A stretch of DNA of 64,000 bases, from the NCBI GenBank assembly GCA_028622995.1, contig JAJQJQ010000020.1, positions 1,550,001 through 1,614,000 of the forward strand. Direction: 5' to 3'. How positions within the stretch are numbered: position 1 is the first letter of the stretch; each line of letters starts with the position of its first letter. Shown here in pieces: positions 54,517-64,000 of the stretch. The position numbers and the translations under genes were made by a program. This stretch comes from Panagrolaimus kolymaensis. Lineage: Eukaryota > Nematoda > Chromadorea > Rhabditida > Panagrolaimidae. The notes under the pieces are model-generated. The model made no database searches. It saw only the letters and a list, made by a program, of their open reading frames with translations, and was not told the DNA's origin.

Positions 54517-55197
54517 CTAGTGTTTTAAAATTTCTTATTTATTTGTTGTAATTTAACATGTGTTTTTAAAAGTATTTATTATGAAAAATTTATTAAATCC
54601 TTTGTGTGTCTTTCTTTTTTTTCATCGAAGAGATACTATCAGAAACGACAGGTTTAAACAATATTTTCAAACTATTGCATGATTCCCTTCTTTCTTCATT
54701 GTTTCTAAGACTTTATAGAGAAAAAAACGGTTTATTCAATTTTCTCATCATCCATCCATTTTTAAAACTAACTTTAACGATTTTCTGCTATAAATCTTTT
54801 TTTGAGATTAAAAAATGCCATAAAAAGGCATTTTGCGGCAATCAAAGAACTTTGTTAAAAGATCATCTCTATAAATACATAAAAGCCATTCGAAGAATAA
54901 TTCAATTCGATATAAAATATGGACAAGATAAAGAAGAAACAGCTTTATTACACTTTGATGCTTTTTGTAGTAAAAAATTTTCAAAGTATTCATTCATGCT
55001 TGCTTCATGCGAAAATCCTAAAACTACGATCTTCTTCACTCACTCGCGCATCTTTTCTCGCATCTTTTTTTTGTTGTTGCTTGTTTTACTTTCAAAAAAT
55101 TCAGTTTTCTTCAATCTCATTTCTTCTTCATCATTAAGTTGTTCATTCTGCTGTTCAAATTTATTTTTGCTTAATATACACTAATAACACGTTCACA
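54517..55197. other. intergenic, upstream of the K-Cl cotransporter
   Basis: 680 bp with open but low-complexity frames. It carries the cotransporter promoter and possibly an upstream 5' exon, because the annotated N-terminus is short for the family. Confidence 0.4.
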
Positions 55198-58100
55198 ATG
55201 CCATCATCAAAATCAACGTCCAATAAGCCTGCAAATCTTGGAGTGATGTTAGGGGTTTATCTCCCAACCATTCAACACATTCTTGGTGTAACTATGTTTA
55301 TTCGTCTTTCATGGTGTGTTGGAGTTGCTGGTATTTGGCAAACATGCGTGATGCTTGGGTTGTGTTGCATTTGTGTAAGTTTTACTTTTTTTTATGCTTA
55401 CATTTTTAAAACATTTTGTCATTTTCCAGACATTTCTAACATGTATCAGTATCTCAGCTGTAGCAACTAATGGTGTTATGAAAGGTGGTGGTGCTTATTA
55501 CATCATATCAAAAAATCTTGGACCTGAATTTGGAAGTGCTGTGGGTATACTCTTTTATTTGGCTAATACTGTCGCAATTGCTATGTATCTTGTTGGTGGT
55601 GTTGAAATATTATTGGTATGTTTTAAACACAGTACGATGGCTTTTAATAAGGAGTTTTTAGTTATACATATTTCCCGAGCTTACCATTGGTGGTGTTGAA
55701 GTCCAAACAGAAACACATCCTTTGGGAATGATGTCTCATAACTTTCGTATTTATGGAACACTTTTACTTCTCATGGAATTCGCCATTGTTGCTATGGGTG
55801 TTAAATTTGTTCAAATGGTTGCTCCTATATCTCTCATTACCGTCATCGTGTCAATCTTAGCATGTTTTGCGGGAAGTGTTGAAAAAACTATCAACCCATC
55901 ATCGGGTCAGAACATTTGTCTTTATGGTGAACATTTGCTTCAAGCGAGCACTTTTTTACCTAAAGGAGCAGACATTGCTGACATTTGCACTTATTGTAAC
56001 GTCTCTAATCCGTGAGTCAATTTTATACTTTTTATTTATTTTATCTTCTTTTTTAGCATCTTTATGTCAAAATTAGCTGCAGCCGATTGGACTAATGCTT
56101 CTCAAGTTACTTGCAAATCGGGTTATCCTGGCTATCATTCGGATGCCTTTAGTAGTAAGTTTTGCCTACAAATTTTATGTTTTATCTTCGTTTTTTAAGG
56201 AAATTTCGGTTCACTCTATCCTGGTCATGATGAATTTCTTCCTGGTAAACTTGCAAATCGTACAATGGAAATCTTTCAAGATCATTCAACAACCTTCTTT
56301 CATCTACTAGCGATTTACTTTCCCGCAGTTACTGGTATTCTCACTGGAACGAACATGAGTGGCGACTTGAAGGATCCCAAAAAATCTATTCCATCTGGTA
56401 CAATCGCTGCTCAAATTACAACTTCATTTATTTATTTCGCATTAGCTATTGTATTCGGTGCTTCTATTTCACCTGAATTGTTACGGGACAAAAATGGTCT
56501 TTCTTTAAATGGTGGTATGGTTGTTGCTGAATTAGCATGGCCCAATAAATGGGTGCTTCTTTTGGGATCTTTTCTTTCAACTTTTGGTGCTGCTTTACAA
56601 TGTCTTTGTACTGCTCCTCGATTGCTTCAAGGTATTGCCAAAGATAATGTTATTCCTGTGTTAGCGCCATTTTCCAAGCTTACAAAGAATAATGAACCTT
56701 TCCATGGATTAATCATCACTACAATCATAGCTGAACTTGCTATTCTCATGGGTGGTATGGATAATATTGCAGCTGTTGTTGATTTCTTCTTCCTCATGTG
56801 TTATGCTTTCGTGAATCTCATTTGTGCTCTTCATTCACTTTTGGGTGCTCCTAGTTGGCATTGGTGTCCAAGTTATCCTTATTACCATTGGTCAATGTCT
56901 CTTCTTGGAGCTTTCCTTTGTTTTTTCATCATGTTTAGTACTCATTGGGATTATGCAGTTATTTCATGCATCCTTTGTGCTACAATCTACAAATACGTCG
57001 AATGGAAAGGTGCTAAGAAAGAATGGGGCGATGGTATTCGAGGTTTGGCTCTTTCAACAGCTCAGTACAGTTTGATGAAATTTGAAGATGAGGATAATCA
57101 TTCAACGAATTGGCGGTAAGTAAATCTGTTGTTTGTAAATGCTTTTTAATGTTTCATTTTTTACAGCCCTCAAATTTTGATTCTTCATTCGATATCATGG
57201 TCTAAAGAACTTATTGATATACGTTACTTGAACTTATTAAACCTTGCATCTCAAATGAAAGCTGATCGTGGTCTTACTATTGTTGTATCTTGTCTTCGTG
57301 GAGATCCAAACCTTTCAAATGATCAAGAAGCTGCCAAGAGAATTAAAGAACGTGTTCAGTTTGACATCAAAGAACTCCGCCTTCGTGGCTTTGCAAAAAC
57401 TTTGGTTTACAAGGAAAATCAATTCACTGGAAGTTTGCATGCTCTTATTCAAAGTATTGGCATTGGTGGCCTTCGTCCCAACACTTTACTTCTTTCATGG
57501 CCAACTCGTCAAGCAAACCTTGAAGATGAAGCTGATTCGGAATATCAAACCTTCTGTGATAAGATTATTACTGGTAATTCAAATGGAATGTGTATGATTG
57601 TTGCAAAGGGTATCACTGAATTTCCAAGCAGAGTTAAACTCGAGGGGTTCATCGATGTTTACTGGATTTGTCAAGAAAGTGGTCTTTGTCTTCTTTTTGG
57701 ATACTTACTCAAGCAAAGCAAGGTATGGCGTAGATGTAAATTGCGCATCATTGTAGTCGCTCATGATAATGAAATATATTCTAACAAACTCAAAGCTGAT
57801 CTTCGAGCGTATATTTCTGCTTTACACATCGATGCTCAAATTACCATTGTTGAACTTAATGATCCAGAAATTTCAAAGACTGCTTTTGAACGAACTTTAT
57901 TGATGGAAGAACGAACTCGATTCATGCAACAAATGAGACAGCGACCAATGGACAAAGCATCGTCTACTGATGAAGCCATGGATGAAATACCTTTAGATGA
58001 AGACGACCATTCTGATAAACCTCCTTCAAACATAACTAGCCATGCTGATAGGAAGAGGATCATGAACTCACTTGATCGATCAAAGGTTTGTGGAGTTTTA

Positions 58101-58338
58101 TTTTTTCCTTTTCAAGTCTAATTTTAATTTTTAGGTTTATAAAACTCAATATGCTTTAAGACTTAACGAGATTATATTAGAAAATTCTACAGAAAGTCAA
58201 ATGGTTTTACTCAAATTGCCCAAACCTGAAGAAGCTCTCGAAGACTACATTCAATATTTGGAAGTGTTATCAAACAATGTGAAGAGAATCCTGTTTGTTC
58301 GTGGTTCAGGTGCTGAAATTATTTCAATAGGCTCTTAA
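55198..58338 (+). CDS. K-Cl cotransporter, SLC12 family (949 aa)
   Basis: Seven exons (55198-55374, 55430-55615, 55662-56011, 56057-56154, 56200-57115, 57167-58085, 58135-58338) sum to exactly 950 codons. After only 14 residues TM1 begins with GVMLGVYLPTIQHILGVTMF and IRLSWCVG, the SLC12 signature. TM2-TM3 contains GVMKGGGAYYIISKNLGPEF. The large extracellular loop between TM5 and TM6 has Cys residues (ADICTYCNVSNP, TCKSGYPG) and N-glycosylation sequons, as in KCCs. TGILTGTNMSGDLKDPKKSI is the conserved TM6 region. The C-terminal domain includes QILILHSISWSK, ADRGLTIVVSCLRGD and KVYKTQYALRLNEIILENST, and ends LFVRGSGAEIISIGS. It cotransports K+ and Cl- outward at the plasma membrane, setting cell volume and neuronal chloride. 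Most KCCs have about 100 cytoplasmic residues before TM1, so an upstream exon may be missing. Nematodes have several kcc paralogues and I cannot tell which this is. Confidence 0.94.
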
Positions 58339-59097
58339 AACTCAAGACTAACATTCCTGTATATTTTTTTGTATTCTAATTCTTGTTAACTTTCACATTG
58401 TTTATATTTTGAACATCTTTTTATGTATTTGTTTTATGAGGTTTCTATTGTTTATTTTAATTTACACGCCTGTTAAATTTCTATTGTTGTATTACATATC
58501 TTGCAAAGTATATATTATTAACCTTATGTTTGAATGAATAAAGTAATTTTAACTGTAAAAATTTTTGGAAGTGATCTTAAGGTTTTAAAATCGGATTAAT
58601 TCGGCGATGGATAGCAAGCTTTTTTTTCTGCTGCCACATTTTCAGTCAAGTATCATGCTTTCATTCACGCCATATAAAATACTATTAAAGTTAGAACTAA
58701 AAGAATTTGAAAAATTGTAAGCATCATTACAGTGGTTTTCAAAACTTACACTTTTCGAATAATGAGTGTCGTCCATCATTATGTATCTTTCGCTTAAGGT
58801 TATATGGACAAGCGTTTAAACTGCGCTCTAAATATTGTGTTTAAGTCGTTTTAATTTACATGTAAGATACTAAAGTTTAGCGTAAAAGCATTTTTTTAAT
58901 TTTTATATTTTACAGCAAAAAAAAATTCTCATAAATGAACAAAAAATAGGAGGTTAGAAAAATTTCGAAGAAAAGCATAGAGGAAAGTTTTTAAATATTT
59001 TTTTTGACGTAATTCAAACATACAAAAAACCCGTATAAAAAACAAACAATAATTATAATTTGTGTAAATTATTTTTTAGTCATAATTTTTTTTTGGA
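58339..59097. other. convergent 3' flanks
   Basis: 3' UTR and spacer between the cotransporter (+) and the MADF-BESS gene (-). AATAAA at about 58536 is a likely cotransporter polyadenylation signal. No gene seen. Confidence 0.45.
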
Positions 59098-60300
59098 TCA
59101 ATGATTTCCATTAGGGTGATGATGTGGTCGTTCACCATTCGTTGGTGTTTCACTTAATTTTATTTGAGAATCAAAAATAACGTCATTTATTTGTTTTTGA
59201 ACTCGAAGAAATTCCATTCGACTTGCAGAACCTATTTCACGGAATTTTCCATTGAGATAACGACCTTAAAAAGATATGGTAATTTTTTTCTTTTCATTAA
59301 TAAAGAGATGGAGACTTACAAAAGGATGCATAGTCATCATCTTCCTCTCCGACATTGTAAGTTGAGGGATCGACTTTTGGAGGGGATTCACGTTTAGGTT
59401 TTGGTGGAATAATAGGTGTTTCAATGGATTTCTAAAAATAAACAATAAAATTAATTTCGAATTTCATTACTTTGATTAAGAAAAACTAACTTTAGAAGCT
59501 TTTTTATTTTCTCGATTTTCAACAACACCCGCATTTTTCGCCGCTGCAACTACAGCAGCGGCTGGCGTTGACTTGCGTTTTCGTGTTCGTTGTTGCGGTT
59601 CTTCTTCAATGACAATGGGTGGTGGTGGTTGCGGCGGCTCATTTTGTGGTGGCGAAGTATCAGAATTTTCTTCAATTTGATCAATAAAAAGTAAGGATGA
59701 ATAAAATCTCCATTTTGGTGTTGCTGGAGTAGCTTCCGATGGATTATTGGCTGTGGATTCCATATGCTTCTTTTTAACTTTATAATATGTATCCTTTAAA
59801 AAACATCGCAAAAATAAAATTATTTTGCGACAAAAACAAAGACATACTTTTAAATTTTTCCATTGTTTTTCAATGTCTGCAGCTTGTAAAGGAACTTCGG
59901 GAGTTGATAAGGCTTCAGCAATCTCCGCAAATGAACGTTTTCGTTGAACCAACGATAAAGGTTCTCGGGATTTTGTATCCCATAATGATGGACGTTTAGC
60001 TATGGCTTCAATAATCAAATATCTCAAACTATCTGAATATATGGCTGTTGTATTCCGTTTACGTGGGGAAAGCTCTGAGGATTGATCATGCTAAAATAAA
60101 ATAAACTATTAGTAACTATTATTTTACTCAAGTCCACTAAAAAAGTGTTAGTTTTTAAGTTTCGCAAAAGCGAAATATATTCTTCGCTTTTAATAAAGTT
60201 TTTAAGGAAATATTAAAAATTGTTTTTTCATTATACTTACAGCATCTTCGCTAAAAGCTTCGGGATCATCTTTAATTGAAATCTGATTTCTCAATGACAT
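59098..60300 (-). CDS. MADF-BESS domain protein (294 aa)
   Basis: Five exons (60300-60241, 60090-59848, 59793-59491, 59431-59320, 59264-59098) close to 295 codons. The MADF domain spans about residues 35-125: LIIEAIAKRPSLWDTKSREP, RKRSFAEIAEALSTPEVPLQ and IEKQWKNLKDTYYKVKKKH, the last being the canonical W..LRD.Y motif. A Pro-, Glu- and Ala-rich linker follows, with a basic RTRKRKS nuclear signal. The C-terminal segment DDDYASFCRYLNGKFREIGS with RMEFLRVQKQINDVIFD fits a BESS motif. MADF-BESS proteins are nuclear DNA-binding transcription regulators related to Drosophila Adf-1. It ends in a His-rich tail (GERPHHHPNGNH). It is divergent from the PHAF1 gene, 443 bp away. Confidence 0.85.
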
Positions 60301-60743
60301 TATTGATGAATAAAAAAAATATAACAAAAAAATGCCGCGTGACGCGCGCGAAACAAATTGAACCAAATTGCAGCGATATTTGGGTTGGAGAAATGCCCGA
60401 TAACATTAAAGCGGGAAATTTAAATATTGAGAGAAAAAAAGTATCGACAAAGCTTGAAGAAGCTGAAACAATGCTTTTCATGGACAGGTTTCTCTTAGAA
60501 TATTACAAATTTTTCAAAGATTGCTTTTTTAAAATATATTTGAATTAGTTACCATTGCCTTCTATCTTCTTTGTAATTTTGCTTAAGAATCATATTATGC
60601 TTTGCATTTTAATAAATCATCAACTTCTTTTTTTTCTTTCGCGTCACATGATCGCGTTTTTTTGTCATGCTTTTTCAATTCCTATTGAAGCATTTATTTT
60701 TTTATTTTTTCCATTAGTTTAAGTAAAATATATATCTGCCAAA
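60301..60743. promoter_or_regulatory. divergent intergenic region, MADF-BESS and PHAF1 genes
   Basis: 443 bp between two start codons on opposite strands. A 90-codon plus-strand frame at 60276-60548 has partly protein-like sequence but no recognisable domain or splice partner and overlaps the MADF-BESS first exon, so I do not call it a gene. Confidence 0.45.
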
Positions 60744-62084
60744 ATGGTCGGCCTTGAATTTGAAGTTCTTCCTGAAAGTTCACTTAGAAATGATATAATT
60801 GAATTTGTTCTTGGTACTCCGGTTAATCAAGTCATAACTGCCCTTCAAAATGCATCCAAAGTTATTCGAAATGTTGAATTAATATATTCCAAAGAAGTAA
60901 GGACGCATAGAAAAGCTTTAGTTGAATTTTAAAATATAAATTTTAGGAGCCATTCAATAAAGAAATTACTATTACACTTAAAAATGATGGAATTCGATTA
61001 ATTATTGATCCAATTTATCAACGATTAAAGGTTAATTTGTTGCCAGGGATTTTCATTAGAGTAATAACTTCTTTGGTTTTAGCTTATCGAAGTCTTTGAT
61101 TTTAAAAATATCACCCTTAAATATTGGTAAGTAAGTTTCAACCGTTGAATGGCTTTGAAGAATCATTAGCTGCACTTTTTTTAATTTTGTGCAAAAATCT
61201 TTTACTATATAATATTTTGCTTTTAATGGTAAATTTAAAATGACTTAATTTTACAGTGAAACGATTTTCTCGTCTCCTGAAGAAGAAGCCAATGTTGATA
61301 AAATTGAAAAATGTTTTGGTGCAACTCATCCTGGAGGTATTTATTTATATTTTTGATTGATTGAATATAATTTAATAATGGTTAATTCTTTTAAGTTTAT
61401 GATGAAAAGCAAAAGATGTATTTACTTAAGTGGCGTGGAGTAGCTTTTTGCTTCCCTGCTAAAGATACATCTGCCGTTCAACCCACTTATGCTCATGGTC
61501 TAGGATCTTTACATTTTGCCAGTAGCGAATTACCATTTTTACAACGAATGATTATTTTTACTGGAAATAATCCTAATGAACCAAAGTTTGTTTATACTTT
61601 AGAAAGATCCATAAAAGCTTAGAACCTTTCAGGCTTCCTGAAATTCCATTGGCTGCTTATTGCGGAAACAATCATTTAATTTCTGTTCAATCCGTTGAAG
61701 AATTCAGTTTCATTTCTGGGTTAAAATTTAAATTTCTCGCTGAAGGTAATTAATTTCCAAAAACCTTTTTTTGTTGCTTGAAACTTTATTTTGAATTACA
61801 AAAACTTTATAGATGTTTCCCCAACAGCTAATCGTAAACCAACGGAACCGCCACAATTTGAAAAAATTATTAAATTAGGCGATACCGAGCAAACTGTTTT
61901 ATCTGCACTTGGAGCACCATCAAAGATTTTTTATAAATCTGATGATAAAATGTTAATTCAACGTGGTTCAAGTCAAGTTAAAATTGATGATGATAAGCCT
62001 GATATGTTTTTCAATTATTTTACCATGGGAACGGTTAGTTTTCTTTTATTTCGTTCTTTGTCTTTGATTAATTTTGAGAGATAA
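60744..62084 (+). CDS. PHAF1 / UPF0183 family protein, C-terminus not found
   Basis: Exons 60744-60896, 60947-61030, 61083-61126, 61257-61336, 61396-61585, 61633-61745 and 61813-62033 join in phase to 295 residues. Strong family matches in order: LEFEVLPESSLRNDIIEFVL; LRLIIDPIYQRLKLIEVFDF-type strand; KIEKCFGATHPGVYDEKQKM; YAHGLGSLHF; LPEIPLAAYCGN; EKIIKLGDTEQTVLSALGAP; SKIFYKSDDKMLIQRGS; MFFNYFTMG. Human PHAF1 (C16orf70) forms a complex with BCAS3 that associates with autophagosomes. About 45 residues normally follow the FNYFT.G motif. Here the frame reads through a GT site into VSFLLFRSLSLINFER and stops at 62084. I find no exon encoding the missing tail before the next gene. The protein may be naturally truncated, or its last exon may be distant or divergent. 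Confidence 0.88.
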
Positions 62085-63139
62085 AACAAAAATGTGGGAT
62101 TTAAAAATATTTCAATTTAAATTGTTTATTTGGCAAAAATAATATGATGGATGGCAATATAAAAATATAGTAACAAAAAAATTAAAGCGATATACTGTAA
62201 CTGTGAGTGATAATAACAAGAATATGGGGTTGAAATCTACTGTATGCAAATTTGAAATCATTGGCTATTATTTTTTCTCTAAAACCGCTATTGTCTGCCA
62301 CACTTTAAACAGGTTTCTTCAGTTCTCCCTTTTTTTAAGTTTTAAAAAATCCGGAAAAATTTAACTCAACAAGAAACGAGGGAGAAAAAAGTGGATTAAA
62401 CAATGGCAGTGTTTTCCAAAGAAGCAGCAGCAGCGTAACTTAAAAAAGGTTTAAAACTTTAATAGGATTTTCTTTTTTTCTGTTTTACTTTCTCTTATTT
62501 GGTTCGTTGCTGCGCAAAAAAGGAAAAAGAAACCAAAATGAAACGGATACAAAATATTCTAATAGCCAAAACTTTGTTTTTACACGGATAATTTAAAACA
62601 AAAAAAATAGTAAGAGTGACCGAGTTTTTATTGCTTAAAAATATTTAAAACAATTGAAGCATAAAGAAAATATTTTTACAACAAACAAAAAAGAAAAAAA
62701 AGCTAAAGAGATCATAAATTTTCTTTTTTACAATTTCAAGTTTTTAGCATTTAAAGAATTTTCTTCTATCGTTAATATCGGCAGAGGTTGTTCTTCAAAA
62801 GGGAGAGAAAGGATTAATAATTTGCAACTCACGTTCGTTCCTATTCTGTTCGCTTTTTTAATAAAATTTCAATTTAAAAAAGAGGAACGAACGCGGAATG
62901 ACGATGGAATAATATAAAATGATTGTGTGATGACCAAAAACAAACAAACACATTTTTTCATTGCTTGCATTTTTTTTTTGGTTAAAGGAAAAGTTTTTGC
63001 ACGTTATGAAAAAAAAGAAGCGTAAAATATGTGAAATAGAAGAAAAAAAATTGTATACAAAAATATATTAAAAAAGCCCGCATAAATATGTAATTATTTT
63101 TAAAAATAATTTTTAAATTAAAAATTCATTCTAAATTAA
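62085..63139. other. intergenic
   Basis: 1.05 kb of AT-rich DNA between converging genes. I searched it specifically for the missing PHAF1 C-terminal exon and did not see one. No repeat or RNA gene recognised. Confidence 0.4.
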
Positions 63140-64000
63140 TTAATGAAACGCTACAAACATGGTTCCTGGTGGAGGAGGAGGTAAATGATCGGGTGGCGAA
63201 TCAGAGGATGATGGAGAGAGTGGTTCACTGAGAGCTGAAGTAACAGTTGATGATGCACAATTAGAGCCGACATAATTTGTATCAATCATAGGATGAGTTA
63301 GCCTTGATTTGAGTGATTCTCGAGTAACATAAGTTCCTTTATATTTTTGTTTTTTGCCGCATGTCATAACTGCCAAAACAAAAACTGCAATTAAAACCGC
63401 TCCAAAAAGTAATGCTAGCAATAATAAAAGTAATTCGGAAGCTTGAGTAATACCATATGAAGCACCAAAAAGTATTGCACAATCATTAACATGCTGAACT
63501 CGATGCACTGGACGTCCTGATAACATTTCTGGTGTGGCACATAAAGTATCCGCATATCTTAATTCCGTTGAATATGCATGTCTTTGAAGCATATAATGTT
63601 GTAATGATTGTGTAACACATCGACAATCCATAGGATTATGATGAAGATAAAGCATATCCAATGAATTAATAAATGTTGACATTACTGTTGGAGTGAATGT
63701 TCTGAAATGAAAATTTTAATTTTCAAATAGAAAAAATTATATCAAACTTACGTAATGAAATTATGTGATAAATCCATTATTCTCAAAGATGGTAATAAAC
63801 TTGCAATGTCTTCTGGCAAATATTCAAGTCGATTTTTGGATACATTTAAAAATTGCAATCCAGTATATTCATATGGTAAACTAGCAGGAAGATCTTTAAT
63901 CCCATTAGCAGCCATATGTAAATGAGTTAAAGCTATCAAGCTGTAAGTTAATCGATGATGGAATCCACCCAAATTGTTACCAGAAAGATCCAAAATTCTC
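63140..64000 (-). CDS. leucine-rich-repeat transmembrane protein, 3' part
   Basis: Two exons visible, 64000-63752 (running off the window) and 63701-63140. They encode at least four leucine-rich repeats (LDLSGNNLGG, LTHLHMAANGIKDLP, LQFLNVSKNRLEYLP, LRIMDLSHNFITTF). A cysteine-rich LRR C-terminal cap follows (HHNPMDCRCVTQSL...LCATPEMLSG...NDC). A single hydrophobic span (LLLLLLALLFGAVLIAVFVL) comes next, then a basic stop-transfer (CGKKQKYKG). The cytoplasmic tail of about 70 residues is Ser/Pro-rich and ends PPPPPGTMFVAFH. It is a type I cell-surface protein with extracellular repeats, likely an adhesion or apical matrix receptor. The N-terminus lies beyond base 64000, so the subfamily cannot be set. 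Confidence 0.88.

Noticed and set aside
54606..55184. 192-codon plus-strand frame between ints-2 and the cotransporter
   Set aside because: Low-complexity Phe/Leu/Ser/Lys sequence typical of AT-rich non-coding DNA; no motif or acceptor supports it.
60276..60548. 90-codon plus-strand frame overlapping the MADF-BESS start
   Set aside because: Part of it looks protein-like, but it overlaps a well-supported first exon on the other strand and has no recognisable family. Left unannotated.

Overview
The window is AT-rich nuclear DNA from a nematode. The evidence is a complete paramyosin gene with the nematode-type N-terminus, a Pasha/DGCR8 gene, an Skp1-related gene, an Srx-like chemoreceptor, short introns with T-rich TTTTTCAG/TTTTAG acceptors, and an Lsg1-rpl-27 gene pair spaced like a nematode operon. 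I cannot name the genus from sequence alone.

Layout, left to right. 0.6-3.4 kb: a TOX-like HMG-box gene (+) converges on a C2H2 zinc-finger gene (-). 3.84-7.43 kb: a complete 3,589-bp DNA transposon with 718-bp terminal inverted repeats and a 6-bp target duplication. 8.2-10.9 kb: large-subunit GTPase 1 followed 164 bp later by ribosomal protein L27 (both -), probably one operon. It is divergent from pash-1 (+, 11.2-14.0 kb). 14-17 kb: non-coding DNA with a 699-bp foldback element, a tRNA-like sequence and a GC-rich hairpin. 17.1-20.9 kb: a GNAT-type acetyltransferase (+), a secreted Pro/Gln-rich repeat protein (-) and an Skp1-like gene (-). 22.3-27.4 kb: paramyosin (-) with a 141-bp palindrome in its first intron. 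29.0-32.6 kb: a second copy of the same transposon in inverted orientation, with the same length and a fully open 591-aa transposase.

36.2-46.7 kb is an accessory, repeat-dominated block. It holds an Srx-like receptor fragment, an 8-bp (TATGTTTG)n array, diverged repeat units carrying small hairpins that keep pairing while changing sequence, and a Helitron. The Helitron has a Rep/helicase gene interrupted by one in-frame stop and an RPA-like gene downstream on the same strand. It is bracketed by two direct copies of a 0.76-0.85 kb repeat that contains a tRNA-like segment. 46.9-48.6 kb: a divergent, truncated, frameshifted Hsp70-like gene. 49.3-54.5 kb: Integrator subunit 2. 55.2-58.3 kb: a K-Cl cotransporter. 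59.1-60.3 kb: a MADF-BESS protein (-), divergent from a PHAF1/UPF0183 gene (+) whose last exon I cannot find. 63.1-64.0 kb: the 3' part of a leucine-rich-repeat membrane protein (-) that runs off the window.

The host genes are mostly housekeeping genes (ribosome biogenesis, microRNA processing, snRNA/transcription via Integrator, ubiquitin ligase adaptor, muscle thick filament, ion transport) and do not form one pathway. Exon models were built by hand from GT/AG sites and reading-frame continuity. Where phases close over the whole gene I say so.
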